Below are positions 1 through 4,900 of a stretch of 6,024 nucleotides of DNA, piece after piece. Position 1 is the first letter of the stretch. The number at the start of each line of letters is the position of its first letter. Origin of the DNA: Lachnospiraceae bacterium (lineage in GTDB: Bacteria; Bacillota_A; Clostridia; Lachnospirales; Lachnospiraceae); NCBI GenBank assembly GCA_004556565.1, contig SFGN01000120.1:1-6024 (forward strand). The letters are read 5' to 3'. The notes beneath the pieces are model-generated. The model had not been told where the DNA came from and searched no databases. It saw only the letters and a program-made list of their open reading frames with translations. Both the position numbers and the translations under genes were made by a program.

Positions 1-6
1 CAAACA

Positions 7-38
7 GGTGCTATGCACCCAGCCGGGAGCATAGCGCC
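7..38 (+). repeat. Left-end stem-loop of the IS200-like element
   Basis: GCTATGC (10-16) pairs with GCATAGC (29-35). After an A.A mismatch CCC (18-20) pairs with GGG (25-27) around an AGCC loop. Outside, GGT (7-9) pairs with GCC (36-38), including one wobble. Such an imperfect palindrome upstream of tnpA is what Y1 transposases bind at the left end, and as RNA it can also limit translation of tnpA. The role is inferred from position. Confidence 0.6.
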
Positions 39-49
39 GTTTGTTGTCA

Positions 50-70
50 GCAGCCCGTTTCACGGTCTGC
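50..70 (+). repeat. Second stem-loop upstream of tnpA
   Basis: GCAG (50-53) pairs with CTGC (67-70) and, after a C.T mismatch, CCGT (55-58) pairs with ACGG (62-65) around a TTC loop. It lies between the left-end palindrome and the point where the tnpA frame opens (92). It may be part of the left end or of the tnpA leader. Confidence 0.5.
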
Positions 71-91
71 GTGTAGTTCCTTGTAAACTGA

Positions 92-514
92 CCTAAATGG
101 TTATGCAAGTATCATATAGTAATTGTTCCAAAATACCGAAGAAAAATAATATATAATCAATACCGAAAAGATTTGCAAGAAATAATTAGAACACTCTGCA
201 AATACAAAGGCGTGGAAATAATAGAAGGACATATGATGCCCGACCATGTGCATCTTTTACTAAGCATACCGCCTAAAACAAGCGTAGCAAGTTTCATGGG
301 ATACTTGAAAGGAAAAAGTGCGCTGATGATGTTCGACAAACACGCAAATTTAAAGTATAAATTTGGCAACCGACACTTTTGGGCAGAAGGATATTATGTT
401 TCAACGGTAGGCTTAAATGAGAGCACAATAAAGAAATATATACAAGACCAAGAGAAATCAGATATTGCATTAGATAAGTTAAGCGTCAAAGAATACGCAG
501 ACCCATTTAGTTAA
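92..514 (+). pseudogene. tnpA: IS200/IS605-family Y1 (HUH) transposase TnpA, 5' end disrupted
   Basis: TnpA cuts and rejoins single-stranded transposon ends through a 5'-phosphotyrosine link. The open frame starts right after a TGA at 89-91 and reads PKWLCKYHIVIVPKYRRK, a typical TnpA N-terminus, followed by the HUH motif (DHVHLL), GYLKGKSALM, and the nucleophile helix KYIQDQ, with Tyr and the Gln four residues later as in the family. So the fold and catalytic residues are kept. However, no ATG, GTG or TTG exists between 92 and 172. The first start is TTG 173, with no SD, which would give 113 aa lacking the first beta strand. Upstream codons continue in another frame: removing T94 would join it to a frame open from ATG 13. 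I therefore call it a frameshifted pseudogene. A sequencing error or a start at a non-standard codon are the alternatives. Confidence 0.8.
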
Positions 515-612
515 CCCCTTTAGGGGTAGCCAACGAGGCAAAGACTCTAAGGCTTGAACAAAGAGAAAGCCCGCGCCTTGAGACGCGGGTCGGCATTATG
601 GGCTTTTAGCCC
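514..612 (+). repeat. Hairpin-rich 3' segment of the IS element
   Basis: The stretch after the tnpA stop holds successive stems: ACCCC/GGGGT (514-518 with 523-527, starting inside the stop codon), CCCGCG/CGCGGG (570-575 with 584-589), and GGGCT/AGCCC (600-604 with 608-612). GGCTT (551-555) can also pair with AAGCC (567-571), competing with the second stem. No open reading frame of interest is present. It may act as transcription stop, DNA structure for the right end, or a structured RNA; none can be decided here. Confidence 0.5.
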
Positions 613-619
613 TTGTGCA

Positions 620-642
620 AACCACCCGTTTGACGGGTGGTT
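620..642 (+). repeat. Right-end hairpin of the IS200-like element
   Basis: AACCACCCGT (620-629) pairs perfectly with ACGGGTGGTT (633-642) around a TTG loop. A strong short-loop palindrome close to the 3' tip is the hallmark of IS200/IS605 right ends, where TnpA binds. The following bases (TATGATTTG) would contain or follow the cleavage site. Confidence 0.65.
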
Positions 643-706
643 ATGATTTGTAAGGCTATTAAATTGTAAATTATTTGCACTTATACAGCACAAATAAGTT
701 TTTTCG

Positions 707-741
707 CTTTTTCATAGATCATGAAAAAGGGATTCCTTTTT
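707..741 (+). repeat. Two mutually exclusive stem-loops sharing one arm
   Basis: CTTTTTCAT (707-715) is a perfect inverted repeat of ATGAAAAAG (721-729) with spacer AGATC. AAAAAGG (724-730) can instead pair with CCTTTTT (735-741) around GATT, followed by TTATT. The second form resembles a weak terminator and the first would prevent it. With no gene directly upstream to control, this may simply be a leftover terminator of the region that decayed here. Confidence 0.4.
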
Positions 742-802
742 TATTCGCACAAAGTGTAACACAATTTTGATTAAGTTATATTTCCATGCTATGCCAAGCG
801 TC

Positions 803-958
803 ATGAAATAAGTTCAGTCTAAATCGAAAATTACCAATCAAGGCGAAGTCTTTAATGCTGAGAGCGAAGTTTAAGCAATGTGCAATTTATATGCACATGA
901 ATGTGGATGGATTAATAATCGTTTCCTTGAAACAATCAAATTTTATTTAATAAAATGA
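803..958 (+). pseudogene. Relic of a restriction-modification DNA methyltransferase N-terminus
   Basis: One continuous frame (803-958) reads MK, stop, VQSKSKITNQGEVFNAESEV, stop (872-874), then AMCNLYAHECGWINNRFLE before drifting into IKFYLIK and a stop. The order GEVFxxxxEV..M..L...E...I..RFLE matches my recollection of the N-terminus of N6-adenine methyltransferases of type II/IIG-like systems, where RFLE is followed by PACGDGNF, the SAM-binding motif. That SAM motif is absent here and replaced by unrelated codons. Two in-frame stops and loss of the catalytic part make it non-functional. The match is from memory of the family, not from a search; chance resemblance is possible but unlikely over about 40 positions. 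Confidence 0.5.
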
Positions 959-1042
959 ATAATGCAAAATAAAAAACTTCTTTGCGATGTTTAAACTGAG
1001 GTTCTGCTGTTATTCGTAACCATTTTACAAAAGCAATTTTCA

Positions 1043-1076
1043 AACTCTTGACAAATCTATTGTCAAGAGTTATTAT
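1043..1076 (+). promoter_or_regulatory. Sigma-A-type promoter inside a 12-bp perfect inverted repeat (probable operator)
   Basis: AACTCTTGACAA (1043-1054) is exactly inverted in TTGTCAAGAGTT (1060-1071) around ATCTA. The left arm contains a consensus -35 box TTGACA (1048-1053), and a TATTAT -10 box (1071-1076) follows at 17 bases and touches the right arm. Transcription would start near 1083, just before the SD GGGAGG (1087-1092). A symmetric site filling the -35 to -10 gap directly ahead of an HTH gene is the usual layout for autorepression by an XRE-type dimer. The promoter is read from sequence; the binding partner is inferred. Confidence 0.78.
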
Positions 1077-1099
1077 ATATACAGACGGGAGGTGCAAAT

Positions 1100-1606
1100 G
1101 TGGAAGAAATAATTCGCATGCAAGACAATCTACTTTTAATTCGACGCACCGTTGGTTGGACAGCCGAGGAATTTGGTGAGAAAATTGGTGTCACTCGACA
1201 GACCATCAACAATATTGAAAGCGGTCGCAACAAACTGACCAAGACACAGTATATTGCCATGAGAAGCGTTCTTGATGCGGAAATGGCACAGACACCGGAA
1301 GACACCGAAATGCTCAAGGTTTTGTTGGATGTGCTCGTAGATCACCCAGAGAACTATAGTTCCGAAAACAGAGATGAGCTTTTGTCGAAGGCAAACATGA
1401 TGGTTCCTTCTATTCTTGCAGGAACTACCACCCGTGCTGATGTCTCCAAAGAATGGATGAAAGCCGCTGGTATAATTGTCGGTGGAACAGCTCTTTTGGG
1501 TCCGTTAGGTCTTGGAGCGGGAATTGCTGCCATGAACGCTTGGCTTGCCAAGGCATTTGTATCAGGCAAAAAAAAGCCAACATCGAAGGAGAAAAAAGAT
1601 GGATAA
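1100..1606 (+). CDS. XRE-family HTH regulator with C-terminal hydrophobic Gly-rich segment
   Basis: The 168-aa protein opens with a classic XRE/Cro-CI helix-turn-helix, residues about 11-60, with GWTAEEFGEKIGVTRQTINN as helices 2-3 and IESGRNKLT following. Residues 63-121 form a charged linker. Residues 122-154 are apolar and Gly-rich (GGTALLGPLGLGAGIAAM), followed by a Lys-rich tail. This would be long enough to insert in or lie on a membrane and is unusual for a short XRE repressor. It resembles the Gly-rich segment of the next gene, suggesting the two proteins may interact. GTG 1100 was chosen because GGGAGG (1087-1092) sits seven bases ahead. An overlapping ATG at 1098 would yield only MWKK, and ATG 1118 would trim the N-terminus without harming the HTH. 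It is first in the operon and probably acts at the palindrome upstream. Confidence 0.85.
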   Translation: MEEIIRMQDNLLLIRRTVGWTAEEFGEKIGVTRQTINNIESGRNKLTKTQYIAMRSVLDAEMAQTPEDTEMLKVLLDVLVDHPENYSSENRDELLSKANMMVPSILAGTTTRADVSKEWMKAAGIIVGGTALLGPLGLGAGIAAMNAWLAKAFVSGKKKPTSKEKKDG

Positions 1607-2144
1607 TTATATAAAAAAGAAAAAGGAAATGGTATTTCGAAGTGTTGACTCCCTTCAGCAAGTAGTAAATGTTGTAAATGAGGCAGCCGCAGCCCTTAAC
1701 GACTCTAAACGAACCATCAAGGAAAGTGCTATTCCAGAGGTTCTTGCCGGAGCTCTTGGAGCAGGCATTGGTGGTGTGGGGTCTTTTGCCGCCCTTTATG
1801 GTCTGGGTGTCGTAGGTCTCTCTGCTGCCGGTATTACTTCTGGCTTAGCGACTGCCGGTGCTATCGTGGGCGGTGGTATGGTGGCAGGAGTTTTCGTGCT
1901 TGCGGCTCCTATTGCTGCGTTAGCAGCCGGTGGTGTTGGTGTTGCCTCTCACCTTAAGAACAAACAACTGCGCCAGGAAAAAGAACGTCTGTACAAAGAA
2001 GTCCTTGCTCGTCACGAAGCTATTATCCAGGCTTTGAAGGACGAGGCTGATGCAGACAAGGAACGTCTTGATTACCTGCAGAGTCTCAACATCTTACTCC
2101 AACAGGCAGTTAAGGATTTGAGCCACGATCTGGGTGTTGTGTAA
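1599..2144 (+). CDS. Gly-zipper membrane protein with C-terminal coiled coil, unrecognised family
   Basis: The protein is 181 aa. A basic N-terminus (KKKK at 6-9) and an amphipathic stretch to about residue 45 precede a long apolar, Gly/Ala-rich block at 48-118 with repeated GxxxG-like spacing (GALGAGIGG, GAIVGGGMVAG, AAGGVGVA). It could form two or three tightly packed membrane helices. Residues 119-175 are highly charged (KNKQLRQEKERLYKEV) and heptad-like, so probably a cytoplasmic coiled coil. No signal peptide or enzyme motif is seen. ATG 1599 is the start: GAAGGAG (1585-1591) lies seven bases ahead, and the start overlaps the stop of the HTH gene by eight bases (ATGGATAA), implying translational coupling. 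Gly-zipper helices are common in oligomeric membrane or pore-forming proteins, so a pore or scaffold role is possible but unproven. Confidence 0.82.
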   Translation: MDNYIKKKKEMVFRSVDSLQQVVNVVNEAAAALNDSKRTIKESAIPEVLAGALGAGIGGVGSFAALYGLGVVGLSAAGITSGLATAGAIVGGGMVAGVFVLAAPIAALAAGGVGVASHLKNKQLRQEKERLYKEVLARHEAIIQALKDEADADKERLDYLQSLNILLQQAVKDLSHDLGVV

Positions 2145-2156
2145 AGGAGGTTTTCT

Positions 2157-2504
2157 ATGGGAAACCGTATCAAATTACCAAATATAGACTTTGCCAAGGT
2201 CGGAGATGACATGGGTAAGACAGCCAAGAATGTAGCGAAATTCGTCCGAAACCACAAGGAAAAGTTCCTTGGTGCTGGTTTGCTCCTGGCAGCCGCTGAT
2301 GGTATCAGAGTGCGTCTTGACCGTAATAAGGATCAGAAAGCCTTTGAGGAAAGTTCCGTTAAACAACAGATGGTCGCACGTAAGCACGAAGCTGAAATCA
2401 ACGCATTGCGTGCAGAGGCAGAACAGGCCCGTGAGGTCAACAGACGTGTCGACCAACTTGAACAAATCGTAAAGAATATTACTGAAGGAGGTGGTGGCGA
2501 GTGA
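2157..2504 (+). CDS. Small protein with a short apolar segment and coiled coil, unrecognised family
   Basis: The 115-aa product has a basic N-terminus, a short hydrophobic stretch at 37-50 (FLGAGLLLAAADGI), and a strongly heptad-like charged region at 58-108 (HEAEINALRAEAEQAREVNR), ending in GGGGE. The apolar part is short for a full membrane span, so it may be a peripheral anchor or reentrant helix. The layout copies in miniature the apolar-then-coiled-coil plan of the preceding protein, so the two may pair through the coiled coils. AAAGGAGG (2143-2150) lies six bases before ATG 2157 and overlaps the preceding stop codon. Its own stop shares four bases (GTGA) with the next start. Confidence 0.8.
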   Translation: MGNRIKLPNIDFAKVGDDMGKTAKNVAKFVRNHKEKFLGAGLLLAAADGIRVRLDRNKDQKAFEESSVKQQMVARKHEAEINALRAEAEQAREVNRRVDQLEQIVKNITEGGGGE

Positions 2505-3865
2505 GCAAGTTTAAGTACACAAAATTTGAGAAACAGATGAATTCTGTTCTGAAACATCAAGATGAGGCACTTGCAGACATCCACTTTCCATCCTCAGATG
2601 AGACAGATGCTACGATTACGAGGACAGAGGCTTTGCTTCGGAGTCTTGGATACCAACCAGAAGCACTTAAAGAGTTGGTACCCATTCAGCAACCGAAAAA
2701 GGTCATAGTTGTTCCTACTTGGGAAGAACTGTGTGCCGAGGCAGATAGACATGTTGGTACAGGCTGTGAATTGGAGTCAATTTTCACAGAGGAAGAACTT
2801 CGGAGCAATGAACTTGCTATTCGCCAACTCAACGAAGAGTTCAATGTTATCCATCGCCTGGATACCTTTGATATCAGTATAGCTGCCCTTGCCGGACTGG
2901 TCGGTGCTACTGTAGATATTTTGCTCGTTGGAGTACCCACCAAAACTCCCGAGGGTTTGAAAGGCGGGCCACTTGCAAACTATGTGCGAGACTACTTTAA
3001 TAAAAAGTTCCCCGAAGAAGAAATGCAGCAACTCGCAAACTCGAAGATCAGCAAGGTTCCGTATGATGCCCAGGATAACCGACACACCACCATCCGAGTA
3101 GAGGGACTCTCTGCCTACTATCACAGACTTCTCCAGTTGGGGCATGACCCTCTTTTAGGATTCATATTCGGTGTAACAGATATTCTAACTGGCAGAATGA
3201 CGACCATCGACAAAGCTGGAAACATTGTATCTCAAGTGATGGAAAACTATGCCGACCGCAAAGAGTCCGACATCTTTGTAGCCTTGGCAAAACAGGTCAT
3301 TCACTTTAAGTCGGATGTTACTACATCAATGGGACTGCCTGCACCTTTGATGAGTCTGTTTAATCTCCTTCAGTTCGGTAGCATTGGAGAAGAAGAACAG
3401 ACCATTGCCGAAATCGTCCAAGGTATGTACTATGAGGGATATGATTTCATACATTTCTGCTCCATGTCAATCCCCGCAATGCTTGTGGAAGTCATTGTTC
3501 GTTTAGGGTATGCCATTAAGCGGATCAAGGAAGGCCATGCGATGAAGGATTCTATCCCACTGTCTCTAAACAGAGAAAAACATCCCAAGTTGGCAACAAT
3601 GCTGTTTATTGCTCATGCCGGAGCGACTGCCGCAAATGCTGGCAAAGTCTATTTTACTCAAAACCCTGTTGCAATTAACTATCCTCAGTGGATTGCTTTT
3701 GCTAAGTACTCGTACAGCCAACTCAAGTGGGTTTTACTTGAGAAGCCGGCACTACGAGATGCGTATGTAAAAGGAAGAATCAACGAGGAACTGGATGCTG
3801 TCCTTGATGAAGCGAAAGCAACCTTTGATAGGTTTGCCGAAGACTACATCGTGGTTTTCAATTGA
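2501..3865 (+). CDS. 454-aa protein with multiple apolar segments, probable main component of the operon
   Basis: I do not recognise a named family. The N-terminal ~120 residues are charged and soluble-looking (PTWEELCAEADRHV). Apolar segments follow at about 124-146 (IAALAGLVGATVDILLVGVP), 211-228 (HDPLLGFIFGVTDILTG), 277-297, 316-342 (SIPAMLVEVIVRLGYAIKRI) and 364-385 (MLFIAHAGATAANAGKVYF). Several contain Asp, His or Asn, so they may be membrane-associated or buried helices rather than simple spans. The first two share a pattern GxxxGxxDIL..G with identical spacing from first Gly to Asp, hinting at an internal duplication. No signal peptide, Walker, nuclease or protease motif is evident. 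The start is GTG 2501, preceded by GGAGGTG (2487-2493) and overlapping the upstream stop by four bases. It is the largest product, so the smaller proteins probably serve it. Confidence 0.85.
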   Translation: MSKFKYTKFEKQMNSVLKHQDEALADIHFPSSDETDATITRTEALLRSLGYQPEALKELVPIQQPKKVIVVPTWEELCAEADRHVGTGCELESIFTEEELRSNELAIRQLNEEFNVIHRLDTFDISIAALAGLVGATVDILLVGVPTKTPEGLKGGPLANYVRDYFNKKFPEEEMQQLANSKISKVPYDAQDNRHTTIRVEGLSAYYHRLLQLGHDPLLGFIFGVTDILTGRMTTIDKAGNIVSQVMENYADRKESDIFVALAKQVIHFKSDVTTSMGLPAPLMSLFNLLQFGSIGEEEQTIAEIVQGMYYEGYDFIHFCSMSIPAMLVEVIVRLGYAIKRIKEGHAMKDSIPLSLNREKHPKLATMLFIAHAGATAANAGKVYFTQNPVAINYPQWIAFAKYSYSQLKWVLLEKPALRDAYVKGRINEELDAVLDEAKATFDRFAEDYIVVFN

Positions 3866-3866
3866 G

Positions 3867-4052
3867 ATGATGTGTTCTTATATGAAAAAGTCGCTCATCC
3901 AAAATCAGATTTCCAATTACGAACAACTCTGGCGTGACCGCAACAATGGTCGACTGCTGACCACGAGCGGTCTGCGGTTCATCTGCGAATCCAACAATTG
4001 TGTTCCATCGGTCGGCACTTCCCAGAGATACTGGCAAAAGCGTCGGCAGTAG
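3867..4052 (+). CDS. 61-aa basic small protein, unrecognised
   Basis: The ATG follows the stop of the 454-aa gene by one base (TGA G ATG ATG), so translation would depend on reinitiation; no good SD is visible. The frame reads MMCSYMKKSLIQNQ, then NYEQLWRDRNNGRLLTTSGL, RFICESNNC, and QRYWQKRRQ. It is rich in Arg/Lys (about ten against three acidic residues), with Trp 22 and 56 and Cys 3, 40 and 45. Composition looks protein-like rather than random, and it has no apolar segment, unlike the other members. ATG 3882 is a possible shorter start. It could be a nucleic-acid-binding accessory, or the leftover of a larger gene. I am moderately sure it is translated. Confidence 0.55.
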   Translation: MMCSYMKKSLIQNQISNYEQLWRDRNNGRLLTTSGLRFICESNNCVPSVGTSQRYWQKRRQ

Positions 4053-4097
4053 ATTTATCCAGATCTAAGCAGAATAATTTGACATGGAGTGTACTTG

Positions 4098-4601
4098 ATG
4101 GTTAGAAAAGGTGACTTAATTTCGTTCAGTAGTTTCGGCTGGCACAAGGGATTTTATAATGTCGATGACGTTGATGATATAACAGATGCGCTACTTAAAA
4201 TAAGGTATACGGATTTCTTTGAATATCCAGATGATGAAGAATTCCCGTATGATTCAGCGCATTCTCTTTTGCGTGGTTCATGCAATCATTTTGCAGTGGC
4301 GCTCAAAAATGTGCTGGGATATACTCCATACATAATCGAAAAGACCGACAAAAAGGGGTTCCATGCCTTTTGCCAGGTATACAAGAACGGCAGATTGTAT
4401 TATGTCGATGCCAGAGGAGTGACTTCCAGCTTTGATGAGTTTATGATTGTGGCGCGAGAATTTGTACGAGGTGAATATACCATTCGAGAGGCCACACAGG
4501 ATGTTATCGAAGAATGGGAACGCGGCAGCGAATATAATGAGGAAGCCTATGCCTTTTCCGAAGCTGTGATTAGAAAATATATCGAATGTTACACGGTTTG
4601 A
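4098..4601 (+). CDS. Papain/transglutaminase-like protein with Cys-His-Asp pattern, putative cysteine hydrolase
   Basis: The 167-aa soluble protein contains, in order, GSCNHFAVAL (Cys62), KKGFHAFCQV (His89) and YYVDARG (Asp104). Cys at the start of an amphipathic helix, His in a following strand, and Asp after a Tyr-rich strand is the arrangement of papain-like and transglutaminase-like folds, including papain-fold toxins; I infer peptidase, amidase or deamidase chemistry. No signal peptide is seen, so it should act in the cytoplasm. The C-terminus (115-167) is acidic and helical. ATG 4098 is preferred because GGAG (4086-4089) is eight bases upstream; GTG 4089 would overlap that SD. The 45-base gap from the preceding gene holds no convincing promoter (a TTGACA at 4079-4084 has no -10), so it may be read through from the operon. 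Whether it belongs to the same system is open. Confidence 0.75.
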   Translation: MVRKGDLISFSSFGWHKGFYNVDDVDDITDALLKIRYTDFFEYPDDEEFPYDSAHSLLRGSCNHFAVALKNVLGYTPYIIEKTDKKGFHAFCQVYKNGRLYYVDARGVTSSFDEFMIVAREFVRGEYTIREATQDVIEEWERGSEYNEEAYAFSEAVIRKYIECYTV

Positions 4602-4856
4602 TTTGTTTTAAGAGGTCTTAGGGTGTCACCCTAACGAGGTATTTATGGAATGTATCCATAAATACACTGCTCGCTGAAAGCACGAGCGACAGCACCGTTT
4701 TGGACAACCTGTCCATAAATGGTCTGCTCGCTCAGTATGCGCAGAAAGCGGGCAGATTACCGTTTGGTTATCCAAGCGGTCTGCTCGCTAAGATTGCACA
4801 CGACTTTTTATTTGTAGCAGTTTATACATTCAAAATTATATATCAAACAAAAAATA
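4602..4856. ncRNA. Array of alternating stem-loops with repeated CTGCTCGCT, possible structured RNA or palindromic repeat element
   Basis: There is no credible gene. Stems, in order: TTAGGGT/ACCCTAA (4618-4634); GTATTTATGGA/TCCATAAATAC (4639-4665); CTG-TCGCT/AGCGACAG (4667-4692, one bulge); ACCGTTT-TGGACA with TGTCCA-AAATGGT (4694-4723, one bulge, one G.T); CTGCTCGCT/AGCGGGCAG (4724-4755, one T.G); ACCGTTTGG/CCAAGCGGT (4759-4780, one T.G). CTGCTCGCT recurs at 4667, 4724 and 4781, each time directly or one base after a variable hairpin. So the plan is variable stem, then constant-arm stem, three times. No U-tract follows, so it is not a simple terminator. Strand and promoter are unknown. Confidence 0.6.
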
Positions 4857-4900
4857 AGCACGGACAACAGAGTATTTCTGCAATCCGTGCTCAATTTTTT
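4857..4900. terminator. Bidirectional intrinsic terminator
   Basis: AGCACGGA (4857-4864) pairs with TCCGTGCT (4884-4891), with an inner CAGA/TCTG stem. A run of T follows on the plus strand (4895-4900), and six A at 4849-4854 give a U-tract on the minus strand. It starts eight bases past the lipoprotein stop codon (minus strand), which makes it the end of that operon, and it could also stop plus-strand transcription coming through the hairpin array. Confidence 0.8.

Larger units (their letters stand above)
1..643 (+). mobile_element. IS200/IS605-type insertion sequence, tnpA-only, probably inactive
   Basis: The unit consists of hairpins at the left (7-38, 50-70), a broken tnpA, then a hairpin-rich 3' stretch closing with a strong stem at 620-642. 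This order (subterminal palindromes flanking a Y1 transposase, no terminal inverted repeats) is characteristic of the IS200/IS605 family, which moves as single-stranded DNA. No tnpB follows tnpA. The exact cleavage sites cannot be placed: the left tip may lie before base 1 and the right tip is taken just after the 620-642 stem. The tnpA lesion suggests the copy can no longer move by itself. Confidence 0.72.
643..1042. other. Gene-free interval between IS element and operon
   Basis: No intact gene is visible in these 400 bases. Two items stand out: a pair of overlapping inverted repeats at 707-741 and a decayed methyltransferase N-terminus at 803-958, both listed separately. The remainder is AT-rich without a clear promoter or RNA gene. 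Confidence 0.6.

Noticed and set aside
514..642. OmegaRNA (TnpB guide) scaffold at the IS right end
   Set aside because: The stretch is structured and at the right place, but no tnpB is in the window and I cannot recognise an omegaRNA core, so only hairpins are annotated.
1545..1598. Longer N-terminus (TTG 1545) for the Gly-zipper gene
   Set aside because: It lies fully inside the HTH gene, lacks an SD, and reads as a basic non-homologous extension; ATG 1599 has GAAGGAG at ideal distance.
3795..3866. Upstream extension of the 61-aa frame into the 454-aa gene
   Set aside because: This part is the out-of-frame shadow of the large gene; a start at 3867 directly after its stop is simpler.
4079..4084. 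TTGACA as -35 box for the Cys-His-Asp gene
   Set aside because: No -10 box follows at 16-18 bases and such a promoter would start inside the gene.
4618..4634. Terminator after the Cys-His-Asp gene
   Set aside because: The TTAGGGT/ACCCTAA stem is short and followed by CGAGG, not a T-run; better read as the first hairpin of the array.
4618..4789. CRISPR array
   Set aside because: The repeated unit is only nine bases with variable hairpins between; no 24-37 base direct repeats and no cas genes are present.
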